64,000 nucleotides of DNA, from positions 372,001 through 436,000 of the forward strand of contig JAHDVF020001325.1 of assembly GCA_022606425.2 (NCBI GenBank), in the 5' to 3' direction. The notes below the pieces were generated by a model, which saw only the letters and a program-made list of their open reading frames with translations, was not told where the DNA came from and did not search any database. The position numbers and the translations under genes were made by a program. Each line of letters begins with the position of its first letter. Within the stretch, counting starts at the first letter, position 1. Below, one piece after another: positions 32,150 through 42,327 of the stretch. The stretch is from Lepidostoma basale (lineage: Eukaryota > Arthropoda > Insecta > Trichoptera > Lepidostomatidae).

Positions 32150-32352
32150 ATAAGATAGAACGGCGGAGGACAACGTGGCATGACCAAATGAATCAATTAC
32201 TACAACAGCGGCCACAATCTATGTCGGAAAAATTGACGAGCCTGCGTGTTAGAGAAAACTCTAGATTTATGTCATGACAGAGCATTGTGGCGGTCCATCT
32301 ACTTTGCCTGCCCCTTCGAGGAAACGGCGTGTTGGTTAGTTAGTTAGTTATT
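32150..32352 (+). mobile_element. RTE-type LINE 3' fragment
   Basis: 'gaggacaacgtggcatgacc' block, cysteine-rich tail, 'ggaaacggcgtgttggttag' and TTAG repeats to about 32350. Confidence 0.75.
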
Positions 32353-32689
32353 TTTATGAAAGTACAATAATTTTGAAAAGAAATAATTTAGAAAACATTT
32401 TGAATGTATACAACTTCTTCTAGACAAATACTGGATTTTACCGATTGCGGATAAATTATTATACTACTAGCTGACCCGACGAACTTCGTACCGCCTCAGA
32501 ATCAATAAATGTTGTGTTAACTTATAAGCTAAATTTAATTCACCTTTTTATTGAATTACAATTAATACTTAAAATGAATTAAGTTCATGAAATGTGCAAA
32601 AGTCAAAATTAAAAATATGAATTACAATGGAATATAATTCACGTGGAAGCCTGCATTAATACCTACTTAAAATGAATTATAAATTGTTA

Positions 32690-32748
32690 ATTAAAAACTT
32701 TGTTTTATGTATCACAATTGTGTTTTTATTTTTTCGCGACAATATATT
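32690..32748 (-). mobile_element. PLE-like family A arm fused to the GIY-YIG relic
   Basis: Antisense family A body ('actttgttttatgtatcaca') that stops at 'cgcgac' (32743-32748), the reverse complement of GTC plus GCG. The break is three bases upstream of the predicted cleavage point. Confidence 0.65.
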
Positions 32749-32754
32749 CAACCA

Positions 32755-33060
32755 AAGTGGAATCTACCAGATTAATTGTGAGGATTGTGATGCCGTGTAT
32801 ATTGGAAAGACGGGTCGATCATTTTGAAGAGGTTATATGAACACAACATTTAATACAAAAACAGAATCATTGTGTGAATTTTGACCATCATTTCAATTCC
32901 AAAAACACATTTTTTTTGGATATAACAAACAATTTAAAAAAAAATTGATAAATTAGAAAATTTAGAAATTTTTAAAGCAAAGGCACGTGAATTGAATGTT
33001 ATAAATAACCAAATTCCAGCTTATTCCCCCTTAGTATATATGTAGTACATTAAAAACTTT
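32755..33060 (+). pseudogene. Penelope-like element GIY-YIG endonuclease relic
   Basis: Starting at 32759 the frame reads GIYQINCEDCDAVYIGKTGRSF, then a stop and RGYMN. This matches the GIY-x(~10)-YIG core with the Cys pair (C-x2-C) typical of Penelope-like endonucleases and the following conserved Arg. Further stops are present, with weak downstream similarity (ESLCEF) to about 32900. The 3' remainder to 33060 looks non-coding. No PLE reverse transcriptase was found in the window. The inverted family A arm directly upstream links the ribozyme-like repeats to PLEs. Confidence 0.8.
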
Positions 33061-33284
33061 TCCTTTATACAATCTACCAAAAAAATATTAATACTACCTT
33101 CCATTTTTGTCCCTTTCTTACTAATGTAATCTGCTTCCTTATAATGTTTATCGTCTTTAATATATTATGATTCATCGTTTTTGACTCTATATTATGTATG
33201 ATTGTTCCTTCTAATTACTGTTTGAATTATTATTATGATTATTATCATTCTTATTATTTTATTATTATAAATAAATGAATTTCA
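33061..33284. other. AT-rich segment, possible PLE 3' region
   Basis: No motif; ends in TTATTATTATAA-type sequence. Confidence 0.3.
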
Positions 33285-34056
33285 TACAACAACACAACAA
33301 CAACAACAAACCATCACGCCGTTTCTCCGCAGGGGTAGGCAGAGAGAATGGACCGCCACACGACTCTATCCTGGCACACCTCTCTAGCTTCCTCCACATT
33401 CATACATCGAGTCATACACGCACGTCGAGTCTTCCGGCTTCTGACATGACCAACCTTTAATATTTGATTAATTTGGACATGCCATGTTTTTCTCGGTCTA
33501 CCTCGACTCCTTACTCCATTTACATCGTTAACGTATACTTTTTAACCATTCTTTCTTCACCCATGCGCTCCACATGTCCGAACCAACACAACGAACCATT
33601 CATAATTTTGTTCATAATACCTTCTTTCGCTCTACATTCCTTCCTAATATCAGCATTTGAGATTCTGTCATACATCGTTCTACCACACATACGTCTTAGG
33701 GACCTCATCTCTACCGCATTTATTCTGCTCTCATCTTTCTTCTGTCAGTTCCATGCTTCGCTTCCATACATAGGAGTTGGGACCAGAACTCCATTGTGAA
33801 CGGCCATTTTCGCTTTCATTGATAAATTCTTGTTTCCAATAACTACTTTTAAAGCTCCATTCACTTTGTTACCCGCACCAACCCTTTTTTCAACATCACT
33901 GTCCGTTCGGCCATCCGCTGTGAACATGCTACCTAAATACACAAATTCCCTCACCTGTTCCAAGTTCTCTTCATTTACACTTATATTACAAACTGTCATT
34001 TGCTCTTCCCTTTCAAAAACTAACACCTTTGACTTTCCGACATTCATCAAAACACG
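33285..34056 (-). mobile_element. RTE-type LINE, longest copy, GTT subfamily
   Basis: Minus-strand frames 33745-34050 and 33520-33708 give the longest protein segment of the family: VGKSKVLVFER, VREFVYLGSMFTADG, VEKRVGAGNKVNGALK, AVHNGVLVPTPMYGSEAW, then DESRINAVEMRSLRRMCGRT, DIRKECRAKEG, GSLCWFGHVERM. FVYLGS is the usual last motif of the reverse transcriptase domain. The (GTT)n tail is at 33285-33310. The break at 33745 is a TAG stop in place of the usual Trp/Gln. Confidence 0.88.
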
Positions 34057-34862
34057 TTAAAACAATTAAATAGCAGACAACATAATTTTGAATAAGTGTG
34101 ATCCATCAATGAACTCCGTTTTCATCATTAGCATCATCATATTCATCATTTGAAGAGTTTGATGATTCAGTGTCCCTATCAATTGAAAAAAGAAATTCCT
34201 CGTCTTCATCTAGCCAAATATTTCGTTTATTAAGTACTCGCGGCTGAATTTCCTATGGTAACAATTCTCTGGACCGAATGTACACAGATACACCTATAAA
34301 ATCAATACAAAATATACAATACGTATTTTTATTATTATTCACTAATCATAAATCGGTTATTTAATCTCCACGGAACACTCATCTGTCATCTTTTTCGAAT
34401 GGTATTAATGGCGCAAATATTCTCTGCTCTCCTTCACAAAAGGGGTTTAACTTTTAGAATAGTCTCTCTGATACTGATTTTTATAACTTTGGGCATTGTT
34501 AATCTAAAATTAATAAAGAAAACCAAAAATCCCGGTGACGATTAAAAAATAACCTCAAATCTTTCACATTGAGTATTGACATCTGGCATCAACAATACAC
34601 CACCTACGGGCGTTTTCGAAACTAAATGGAAGCCATGATGTTTTTTGTACTTTGTCTCAGAAGTCAAATATAGTCAAATTTACGACAAATATAATTAATT
34701 TTAAATCATTTAAGTGATTTTTTCAAATGTTTTAATGATTATTCTGTTATCCGGAACGGAGACAAATCCAGCAAATATAAGATCTTCAAAATTGGTCCAG
34801 CCGTTCTCGAGTTATAAATGGTGTAACTAACACGATTTTTGACTTTGTTTTATATATATAGA

Positions 34863-35545
34863 TATCAAGTTAAAGCCATAAAAATTGGAGAGACATCTCC
34901 AGGCGTAATCTAGTACCGTATGATTTGCAGAGCCTTTCACAGTGGATTAATAAAGATTTCTGCTTAATGCTTTCCAATCTTAATAGATGACGCTAGTGTA
35001 GAGTGAACTAAAAAAATGTGACGACAAGTGCAGAATTCTAGCATATATACATCTTCCAAAAATTTGTTAGACGTGGTGGTCGTAAGAAGGGGAATGTTGT
35101 TAAACATAAAGCGATCGCTCAACCTAACCAATGACAGGTCATAAGTCCTGTAAGCGCCTCAGCCACCATATTCTGTTAACAGAAAACAATTTACATCTTC
35201 GTCTCTATTGAGATACAATTAATCCTTGTAAAAAAATAATTTAGAAGTTTCTTTCTTCGTTCAAACATAACTTATATGTGTATTTTTTAGGCTGTGAGCA
35301 AACCTAAGATCTGACTTGATCTCTGGTTGGCTGTTCGCCTGGAACAACCTAGAGAACAGCGTTAGAAACTGTGGCGAGAAGATTACATGTATTGAGCGGA
35401 GACATATATTTGTTTACGTATTGTATATATTACATTATAGTATACGCAGAGCAAACGTTATCACGACAAACAACTAACTAGCATTTACAATATATTAGTA
35501 TTATGTGTACGTGTGGGCTGGTAGTCACGTGGTAAGCTCAGTGCA
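34863..35545. other. Gap without recognised feature
   Basis: No gene recognised. Confidence 0.4.
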
Positions 35546-35590
35546 GTGGCGGATTAAGCGGGCGAATAGGGCCCCAGATTACCAAAAGGC
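35546..35590 (+). mobile_element. Possible hAT terminus
   Basis: CAGTGGCGGATTAAGCGGGC with a following GGGCCCC resembles hAT ends; no partner was located. Confidence 0.35.
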
Positions 35591-35654
35591 CGATAAGCGA
35601 ATTAATGTGTATTAATCAGGATTCATAGAAAGTTCTGTATTTAAAAAAATACAA

Positions 35655-36285
35655 AAATACTACGACGATAGCAGGCAAGACACTGAGAAATCGCGTGAGG
35701 AACACCAGAATAAGAGAGATATGAGGTTGAGGATATTATAAGATGGAGAATACAGCGAATCGGCCATGTGAGGAGTCAGAGAAATCGACGCGCGTGCATG
35801 ACACGATGTATGAATGTTGAGGAAGCGAGAGAAATATGTCAGGAAAGAAAAGTGTGGGGGTCCATTATTTCTGCCTACCCCTTCGAGGAGACGGCGTGAT
35901 GGTTAGTTAGTTAATACAGCGAAAAAGGGACTGGTACGGTCATGTTTATTTATTTATACATAATACACAAATGACACGTAACAAACGAAAAACATTGACT
36001 CATTACAAAGATAAGACAAAGATAAAACAATAACATGAAACCAAAAAATCATACATATCAGAAGGAACCCAAATATGTCGACGTCAGTGAGGCAGTACTC
36101 TGTGTTCAAATAATGGACACCACCAGACTCCCCTATATTGCATTACACAATCACCCCCATGGGACTCGTCCGCGTAGAAGACCTTCTAAAAGATTGAAGG
36201 ATAACTGGGAGTCTACCTCACAGGAGAAGCAACACTCTGAAGAACAAACCACATAGGTCTACAACAAGAAGGAAGAAGAAGAATA
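35655..36285 (+). mobile_element. LINE tail (fourth family), twice interrupted
   Basis: Pieces 35660-35759 (LRNRVRNTRIRE, then W-RIQR), 35924-35942 (KRDWYGHV) and 36110-36285 (TTRLPYIALHNHPHGTRPRRRPSKRLKD, AAG-rich tail). An RTE copy lies in the first gap and an unidentified 160-bp AT-rich insert in the second. Confidence 0.75.
35760..35912 (+). mobile_element. RTE-type LINE 3' end with 11-bp target duplication
   Basis: 153 bp from 'tcggccatgtgaggagtc' to TTAG repeats. AATACAGCGAA flanks both sides (35749-35759, 35913-35923). A cleanly delimited short insertion of the family. Confidence 0.92.
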
Positions 36286-36296
36286 AATAATACTAT

Positions 36297-36830
36297 TTAA
36301 CTAACTAACCATCACGCCGCTTCCCCGGAGGGGTAGACAGAGAGGATGAACCGCTACACAGTTTTATCCTGGTGACTCTAATACATTCACACATCCTGAC
36401 ACGCACGCTCGTCGATTGTTCCAACTTTGATTGACGACCTTCGTGGTAGAGTGGTTACGAGCTCTGACTTCCATGCCGAAGGTCCTGGGTTCGATTCCCG
36501 GCGATGGCAGTGTGATTGTCACACTGTCTTTGGTCTGGTGTAGAATTCACGTGACAATAAAATGGCGATAGATTGGCTACCTATCACATGTCACGTGAAT
36601 CAATATAATAGCTAAAAAATAAAAATTGTATACTGTAATTGGGTCCAAACGACCTGTTGTGTACATAAAAAAAAAAAAAAAAAAACTTCGAACATGGCCG
36701 TCTTTCAGTAATTGATTAATTTAGTCATGCTATGGCCTTTCTCGACTTCTTTTTCCATTTACACTACTTGTTTATATATTTTTCACCATTCTTCCCTCAT
36801 CCATTCGTTCCATGTGTCCAAACCTTGCAT
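36297..36830 (-). mobile_element. RTE-type LINE 3' fragment, split by a SINE
   Basis: TTAG tail (36298-36310), GETA and cysteine-rich regions to 36427, then resuming at 36684 with the RNNRRACM/HDQINQ region and ending at the HMERMDE block near 36830. Confidence 0.82.
36428..36683 (+). mobile_element. tRNA-derived SINE, full length with A-tail
   Basis: tRNA-like head with TGGTAGAGTGGTTACGAGC (36442-36460) and GGTTCGATTCCC (36488-36499), the CAGTGTGATTGTCACACTG hairpin, the body, and an A18-type tail (about 36667-36685). AACTT is repeated at 36423-36427 and 36684-36688. The best reference copy in the window. Confidence 0.88.
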
Positions 36831-36834
36831 TATG

Positions 36835-37160
36835 ACTTAGGCCTTGACTTTAAGATATTAGATTTTCAATATTGTTTGGGGGGCCCACTTGGCTTGATCC
36901 GACACTGGTTCAGTGCCAATCATAATGTCGCGTGGACGAAGCAACAACTGCACTAGGAGCCGTGGTAAAACCAATTGAATAATTGACTTTAGCGCTGGAG
37001 TAAGAACACAACGATAACGTACTGGAAATGAGCATAAGAGAGATTATCATACAACTGTGCGGCGATTAACAAATTAATAAATGGGGTGGTGTCTAACGAG
37101 ACTTGAACACGGCACTAAGAACATCTCAAAACTCTTAAAAGAAGGATCATTAAAAATTAA
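36835..37160. other. Gap without recognised feature
   Basis: No gene recognised. Confidence 0.4.
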
Positions 37161-37162
37161 AT

Positions 37163-37380
37163 AATCGAAAGAAATAGAGGAAGACCGAGGAAAACGTGGC
37201 ACGATCAAATAAATCAAATATTGAATGTCGTCCACGTGAGGAGTCAGAGAAATCGACGCGCGTGCATGACACGATGTATGAATGTTGAGGAACAAGAGAA
37301 ATATGTCAGGAAAGAAAGGTGTGGCAGTCCATTTTTTCTGCCTACCCCTTCGGAGATGATGGTTAGTTAGTTAGTTTATT
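37163..37380 (+). mobile_element. RTE-type LINE 3' fragment
   Basis: ERNRGRPRKTWHDQINQILNV region, the RRACM cysteine-rich block, a small deletion in GETA, and TTAG repeats. Confidence 0.8.
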
Positions 37381-37690
37381 TAAAATGAACTTCTATCAAG
37401 AGATTTCAGTAAAATCATTAGTTAGGAATAGGTATGAAAAATGTGAGTCAAAACACTAATTAGGTCACCTCTGCGCTTGCGGAGAGTGCGGTGAAACCAA
37501 CAGATTATATGGTTAGAGATATTGTAATACAATACACAGGGTATTATTAAACAAAGAAATATAAAATAAAAACGTTAATTAATGTGCAGCTGTGTTAATT
37601 ACCATATCAGCGTAGATATTTTTAAAGACGCGTTTTCAAAGAGATTTGTTATTGCGTTTCGATAAGTTTCACATTATCAAAATTTAACAC
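37381..37690. other. Gap without recognised feature
   Basis: AT-rich; nothing recognised. Confidence 0.4.
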
Positions 37691-37691
37691 A

Positions 37692-38015
37692 CGTGATCAA
37701 ATGAAATCAGTTGATTACCTCAAAAGACATTAAAACATATTAATATTGTAGTTTAAGGCATTTATTTGAGAACAGGTAAAATCCTAGGAATCCATAAGAG
37801 ATGGTTCGACATTAGGAAGACAGAATTTCTCAAAAGTCTGTGTTCTTTTATTAATATGAAAGACGTAGATCTCCTATCTCATCATGTTCAGCAGACTGAT
37901 TGCTCTTCCCACCGGTGTCAACAGAGGCAGGTTGATTCTAGCGGCCGGCAAATAAAACAAATGTCCTATCAAGGGAAAATCATCAGTAAATAATGTCTTA
38001 ACAAGCTCAAAGTAA
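37692..38015 (-). mobile_element. CR1/Jockey-type LINE 3' end
   Basis: ATTTG-type tail at about 37698-37712; the minus strand then carries degraded IDVFHISE-like and SPVGRAISLL-like codons at 37845-37920. Confidence 0.65.
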
Positions 38016-38059
38016 TCCTGAATATATGAAATAAATAAAATTGGGTTTTTAATCGAAGG

Positions 38060-38255
38060 TTTTTAATAATTGAGAGAAAAATAGAGGGTTGAGGTGTTGG
38101 CAGGATGCGAATCTCCTGGCTCCAGAAGGGACTGAACTGGCTTGAGGAACGTCGAGGAGTTGTTTCGAGTTGCCACAGACAGAGACGCCTACTCTCGTGC
38201 GATCGTCAACGTTGGGGAGACCTGTCAAGAAAACCGAAAGAAGAAGAAGAATCTA
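38060..38255 (+). mobile_element. Second-family LINE tail scrap
   Basis: GRMRISWLQKGL-WL (38096-38145), a degraded DRDLLSCDRQRW stretch and an AAG tail at 38239-38252, as in 1500-1690. Confidence 0.6.
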
Positions 38256-38304
38256 AACTAATCGAATTTCTTAGAAAATTTTTCATGGTATTCTACATAA
38301 ATAA

Positions 38305-38605
38305 AACCAAAACGATCAGAATATAGAAAAACTCTCCGAGACCGTGTCCGAAATGAAGGCACAAAAAAAACTTGCGAAATAGAAGATATCGTTCGATGGA
38401 GTCGATCCAGAAGAAAATACTGGAGGGACCATGTAGCCATAATGGATGGTGAAAGATTCGCATATACTATACAGCCGCTTACGAAATCTTCTCCGGACAC
38501 CGTCCAGCTGGAAGACCACATAAGATATGGGTGGACAGCTGGTCCTCACCATCCCAGGAGACATAATTGTATCACAGATCGTCAGATCTATTAAAAGAAG
38601 AAGAA
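38305..38605 (+). mobile_element. Fourth-family LINE tail
   Basis: LRDRVRNEGTKKTCEIEDIVRWSRSRRKYWRDHV- readable across frames (38330-38430), then GHRPAGRPHKIWVDSW (38500-38545) and AAG repeats (38594-38605). Confidence 0.7.
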
Positions 38606-38890
38606 TCAGTATATAAAGGTCTCATATTTATAAATGCGAGTATGAAAATATTGAAACATGTAATCATTCTTAACATATGAAATAAGAACGCGTCCCACAG
38701 TTTTGGAATCAAAGTGCTATGTGCATGTGTGGCGTGCATATACACTCTCAAAAGTGCAAGGGCTAGAAGGGGTAACTGGGGCACGAAGAATAGGCCGGAG
38801 CGCAACACATTATGTAACCCTTCACGAATAGTTCCGCGACACTCGGCCCTGATTGCGGGGCACGCGAGATTACGCTAACCCTTTGCAATC
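38606..38890. other. Gap without recognised feature
   Basis: Nothing recognised. Confidence 0.35.
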
Positions 38891-38892
38891 CG

Positions 38893-39158
38893 TTAGGGTA
38901 CGGCCACACTGGAGTGCCAGGGTAGGAGTCAAGACATAGTTCGCTGGTGATCACGCTCTGTGGCGCGAAGCGTATAATGTGGCCGGTCCCATAGTAAGCC
39001 ATACGTTGGCTCGCAAGGTGTTAATCTTAACTCCTACCCTAGCACTCCGAACCCTAAGGGTACGGCCACACCCGAGTGCCAGGGTATGCACAGTGCGTGA
39101 TCACAAGCCACCTGTGTCTTGACTTCTACTCTGGCACTTCGGTGTGGCCGTATCCTTA
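38893..39158. mobile_element. Two adjoining TIR elements (MITE family)
   Basis: Copy 1 (38893-39056) has ends TTAGGGTACGGCCACACTGG and inverted TTAGGGTTCGGAGTGCTAGG. Copy 2 (39055-39158) has TAAGGGTACGGCCACACCCG and inverted TAAGGATACGGCCACACCGA. All four ends share the GTGCCAGGGTA-type inner block, so this is either two MITEs or one inside another. Confidence 0.75.
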
Positions 39159-39680
39159 GCGCCGCATTTGCGACACGCATTTTTTTTCAATAACATTGAC
39201 GGTGCAATAGCGGCGATTCAAACAACAGGATTATTTCACTCTGCTGGCGCCGAATTTGCGACATATTGAACTTCCGAGAACTGTAAAAACCTAATCGCGG
39301 AAAAAAAAAAATGTTCGTATATGTGTGCCCTATAAACTCAAAATCGACTGGACAGATTTCGCTGAAAAAAAAAAGCAGTTTGTTCTTTGTAGTGACACAA
39401 GTGTTTAAAGGGGGAGGGGGGGTGAATCTTCTTCTTCTTCTATCTACGCAAATTAAAGGCGATATGTGTCCGATATACTAAAAAAAAATCATTACCTAAA
39501 GTTAAAAATAATAAAGTAATTGTGTAAAGCCAAGTATTCAAATAAATATAAAATATATATTTAGATCTATCCCGGGTGAAGTCAGATACTACAGCTAATT
39601 AAGTATACACGATATTATAGTACATTACTTTTTCTTCTCTCTTCTCCCTAGCTATTTCTCCACAGCTGGGTTAGGCCTCC
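39159..39680. other. Gap without recognised feature
   Basis: A run, G run (39410-39421) and CTT repeats (39428-39440); no gene. Confidence 0.4.
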
Positions 39681-39686
39681 TTAAAC

Positions 39687-39828
39687 AAATGGTTGAAGTA
39701 AAATAGGCACTGAGTAAAAAAAGTATGCAGTTTGTTCTATGTGAAATATATAAGTAGAATAAAGCTGCATAACTATTTTTTTCTTTTTCTCTTTTTGGTA
39801 CATGTTGCCAATTTTACTTCAACCATTT
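39687..39828. mobile_element. Short TIR element
   Basis: 23-bp TIRs with one mismatch at 39687-39709 and 39806-39828 (AAATGGTTGAAGTAAAAT...). The same terminus occurs at 8229 and 9583. Confidence 0.75.
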
Positions 39829-40500
39829 AAATAGTTAAATAGTTTCAAAATTGTGTTTTAATCTTCTTCCCACTGGAACGTTGGAACTTTGTTACTACAA
39901 TACACTGCACCAATTATTTTAAAAATATTATGGTTTCTCATAAAATCGAAATATTCACTAAAGATTTGGTCAATGAAAAAAAATGGCGGTAATTCGTAAT
40001 TGACTTTCAATTACAGTATTAAAAAGGGCATTACATAAAATTTAATTTAGGGCTGTTTCTCCCGAGTTGCGCGAGAGCGAATATCCAAAGTATGGAATAA
40101 AGAGATGTAAGCCCTCTTAAGCGCGGAAGGCCCCATCAAAGGGAGTCAACTTCGGCCGACTTCAAAAACAATGGCAGTAATTTTACATTGACAACAATTT
40201 AAAATTTATATTAGTTGGGGAAAGTTTAGTATTTGATGGAAGAAATTAAATCAGGGAAAGTTAAAAAGAATATAAAGAGAAGAAAGACTACAAACTTTCG
40301 AGTTTATTCCGAAAAGTTGTTTTATTGGAAGGGCGAAATTGCTTTTCAATACAAAGGGCCTTCGTTAGCACTGATATCAGCCGTGGAGGGGAGCAGTTCC
40401 ACGGACTAATCGGACCATTTCTTCCCCGTTCGTTCGTTCCTTTCCTCATCTTCATCTCATCCTTTCTTTCAAATAATAAAATGTTTGAATTTGATATAAA
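39829..40500. other. Gap without recognised feature
   Basis: No gene recognised. Confidence 0.4.
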
Positions 40501-40502
40501 AG

Positions 40503-40640
40503 GATTTCTCCGATTCAGAATCGACGTGATGTATGAATGTTGAGGAATCGAAGAGAAATATGTCAGGAAAGAACAGTGTGGCGGTCCATTATTTAAGCCT
40601 ACCCCTTCGGCAGGACGACGTGATGGTTAGTTAGTTATAA
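40503..40640 (+). mobile_element. RTE-type LINE 3' terminus
   Basis: 'agaatcgacgtgatgtatga' through 'ctaccccttcggcaggacga' to TGATGGTTAGTTAGTTA. Confidence 0.75.
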
Positions 40641-40854
40641 AAGGAAAACATATATGTATATTACATAAAAATTTCACCGTAGGACGATAAAACATAAAAT
40701 TGATGGCAAAGTGGCGAGAATATTTTTATTTATTTTTTTATTATTATTTTTTTTTTTAAAGACTTACATCAAGGACTTTTTATCAATGATATTAGAATTC
40801 ATTTTACAATCTTCAATGTGAGCAGAAAATAGCTCATTATTATGAAGAAGGAAT

Positions 40855-40935
40855 CTGGTCGTGTCCAGGCTTGAACCCATGTCCCTTGGATCAGGAGCCA
40901 AGCGTTCTATCCCCTAGACCACCACCCGGTTAAAA
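40855..40935 (-). mobile_element. tRNA-like sequence, probable SINE head (second SINE family)
   Basis: Reverse complement shows GGTGGTCTAGGGGATAGAAC (A-box region), an anticodon-stem-like CTTGG...CCAAG with an 8-nt loop, and the B box GGGTTCAAGCC. The loop size and the missing acceptor stem argue against a functional tRNA. Confidence 0.6.
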
Positions 40936-41285
40936 CATAAAATAAGTACGTGGATTATCCATTGCTTATGGTCGCGGCTAGCGGGTGACGGAGGGGTGTA
41001 TGATTAAGTCTCGTTATTTTTCAAAGCACTGTCCTCGCCTGGTTAATGCAGGCCGGTCTAATATGTAAGTGTCACGTTGAATGATTTTCCACGTCATGCA
41101 CACCGGCGGCGGCTGCGGCCCGGCGGCGAGCACGCTTTGTTGGGAAAGCGAAAATTCTGACGGAAAACATTGCCCGATTCACCAAGTACGCTTAAAAAAA
41201 ACACGGTCACACTCGCAATTTTCTTACATTCAGTTCGAAGGGTGATTCATCGGTAACGATCAAAGAAGGCAGACAATTACGAATC
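40936..41285. other. Gap; GC-rich at 41100-41140
   Basis: Short CGG-rich stretch; nothing recognised. Confidence 0.35.
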
Positions 41286-41750
41286 ACCTAGTGCAGAGGT
41301 CGGCAACTGCGACTCGTGAACCAAATGCGGTTCTTTGAATACTAGAGTGCGGCTGAGGGCATGTTTAAAATACACATATTTCTAAATTCAATAGCATTTA
41401 AGCACAAAAATCTACCACTATTATAGACGAGAATCTGGAATCGTGCATAAAATTTAATAAAACCACAAAAATCTGATTTTCAAGCAAATGTTAAATCAAA
41501 TAGACCGTTTCAGATTAAAAAAGCCAACGTTTAAAATTTAAAAATAAAAATGTATAATTTTTATGAATACAAAGAATAAAATGAAGTTTTATTCTTTAAA
41601 GAAATTAAAATCTTTGTACGGCTTATTTATTGTTTCTTGAACAATAATGTAAAACTCCATATTAAATAATTAATACGAATGAAAACGTCTGTTTTATAGA
41701 AGTATTATTATAGTTTATTGAAATGACATGTTTTATCTTACCTTAAAAAC

Positions 41751-41825
41751 AAATCAAATTGGTTTATTTTCTCAAAAGATACTATTATACAAACAGCAAG
41801 TATGGTTTAAGGCATCTATTGAGTA
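41751..41825 (-). mobile_element. CR1/Jockey-type LINE 3' terminus
   Basis: 'aaatcaaattggtttatttt' (tail, antisense) and 'ggtttaaggcatctattgag', identical in order to the ends at 14797 and 28050. Confidence 0.6.
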
Positions 41826-42175
41826 AGGTGCTGCGACAAATTTGTGGACCCGTGAGAGAAGAAGAGCAATGGCGTATTCGATGCAACGATAAGCTGTTTC
41901 CCATGTACCAGGCCCCCCAACATCTCAACGCACATAAAACTACAAAGATTTAGATGGGCTGGACATGTACAGAAGATGCCGATTTCACGGGTCCCCAGAT
42001 GCATGAAGGAAGAAGCACCAGATGCACCCGGGCGGAAGAAGAAGTGTGGGAAGACCAATGCCGAGGTGGGAGGACGAAATAATGAGGGATGCAGCACAAC
42101 TTCTTGAGCTGAGGACAGGGACACTCACCGGCATCATCAGAAGCATGCTGATGGTTGATTCTGCATGTTGAGAGA
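41818..42175 (+). mobile_element. LINE carboxy-terminal tail (fifth LINE family)
   Basis: LRQICGPVREEEQWRIRCNDKL (41828-41895) then, after a stop and shift, a RWAGHVQ-MP-SR-P-R-like stretch and a GRRSVG-PRWEDE region (42000-42085). This is the GPVREEG-WRIR-N tail found in several insect LINEs. Confidence 0.75.
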
Positions 42176-42194
42176 TAAAATAGTTTGTTCACAT

Positions 42195-42225
42195 TTGATA
42201 ATGCCATTGAAAGGCGAAACGTGTC
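42195..42225 (+). ncRNA. Hammerhead-like motif, family E
   Basis: TTGATAA, GCC...GGC stem II, GAAAC, GTGTC. Core C3 and G8 are substituted and stem III is no longer a perfect palindrome. Confidence 0.4.
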
Positions 42226-42327
42226 ATTCCCATATACTATGAGAGAAAACAGATTGTTTCATTCATATTAAATACTTTGTACCGCTGATATTTGGCTTTT
42301 GGACGTTTGGCGACCACTGAACTAGTG

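Larger units (their letters stand above)
32467..34862 (-). mobile_element. Helitron with both termini, host to nested elements
   Basis: On the minus strand it starts TCTATATATATAAAAC (34862 downward) next to a host A and ends ...CGAAGTTCGTCGGGTCAGCTAG at 32467 next to a host T, as expected for Helitrons (5' TC, 3' CTAG, A|T target). The subterminal 'aactcgagaacggctggacc' (about 34797-34816) is shared with 18842. No Rep/helicase ORF was found, so it is non-autonomous. PLE and RTE pieces occupy 32690-34056. Confidence 0.82.
41628..42285. mobile_element. PLE-like family E inverted pair, opened by LINEs
   Basis: Antisense arm 41628-41745 and sense arm with ribozyme-like motif 42186-42285. LINE sequence occupies the hinge. 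Confidence 0.65.
41294..42319. mobile_element. hAT-type element with nested PLE and LINE insertions
   Basis: Left end CAGAGGTCGGCAACTGCG (41294) and right end, inverted, CAGTGGTCGCCAAACGTCC (42319). Flanked by an 8-bp duplication with one mismatch (ACCTAGTG 41286-41293, AACTAGTG 42320-42327). No transposase. Inside are a PLE-like family E pair (41628-41745 and 42186-42285) which is itself opened by LINE pieces. Confidence 0.8.

Noticed and set aside
32755..33060. UvrC or homing GIY-YIG nuclease of bacterial origin
   Set aside because: The Cys pair before YIG and the adjacent PLE-like repeat fit Penelope-like elements better.
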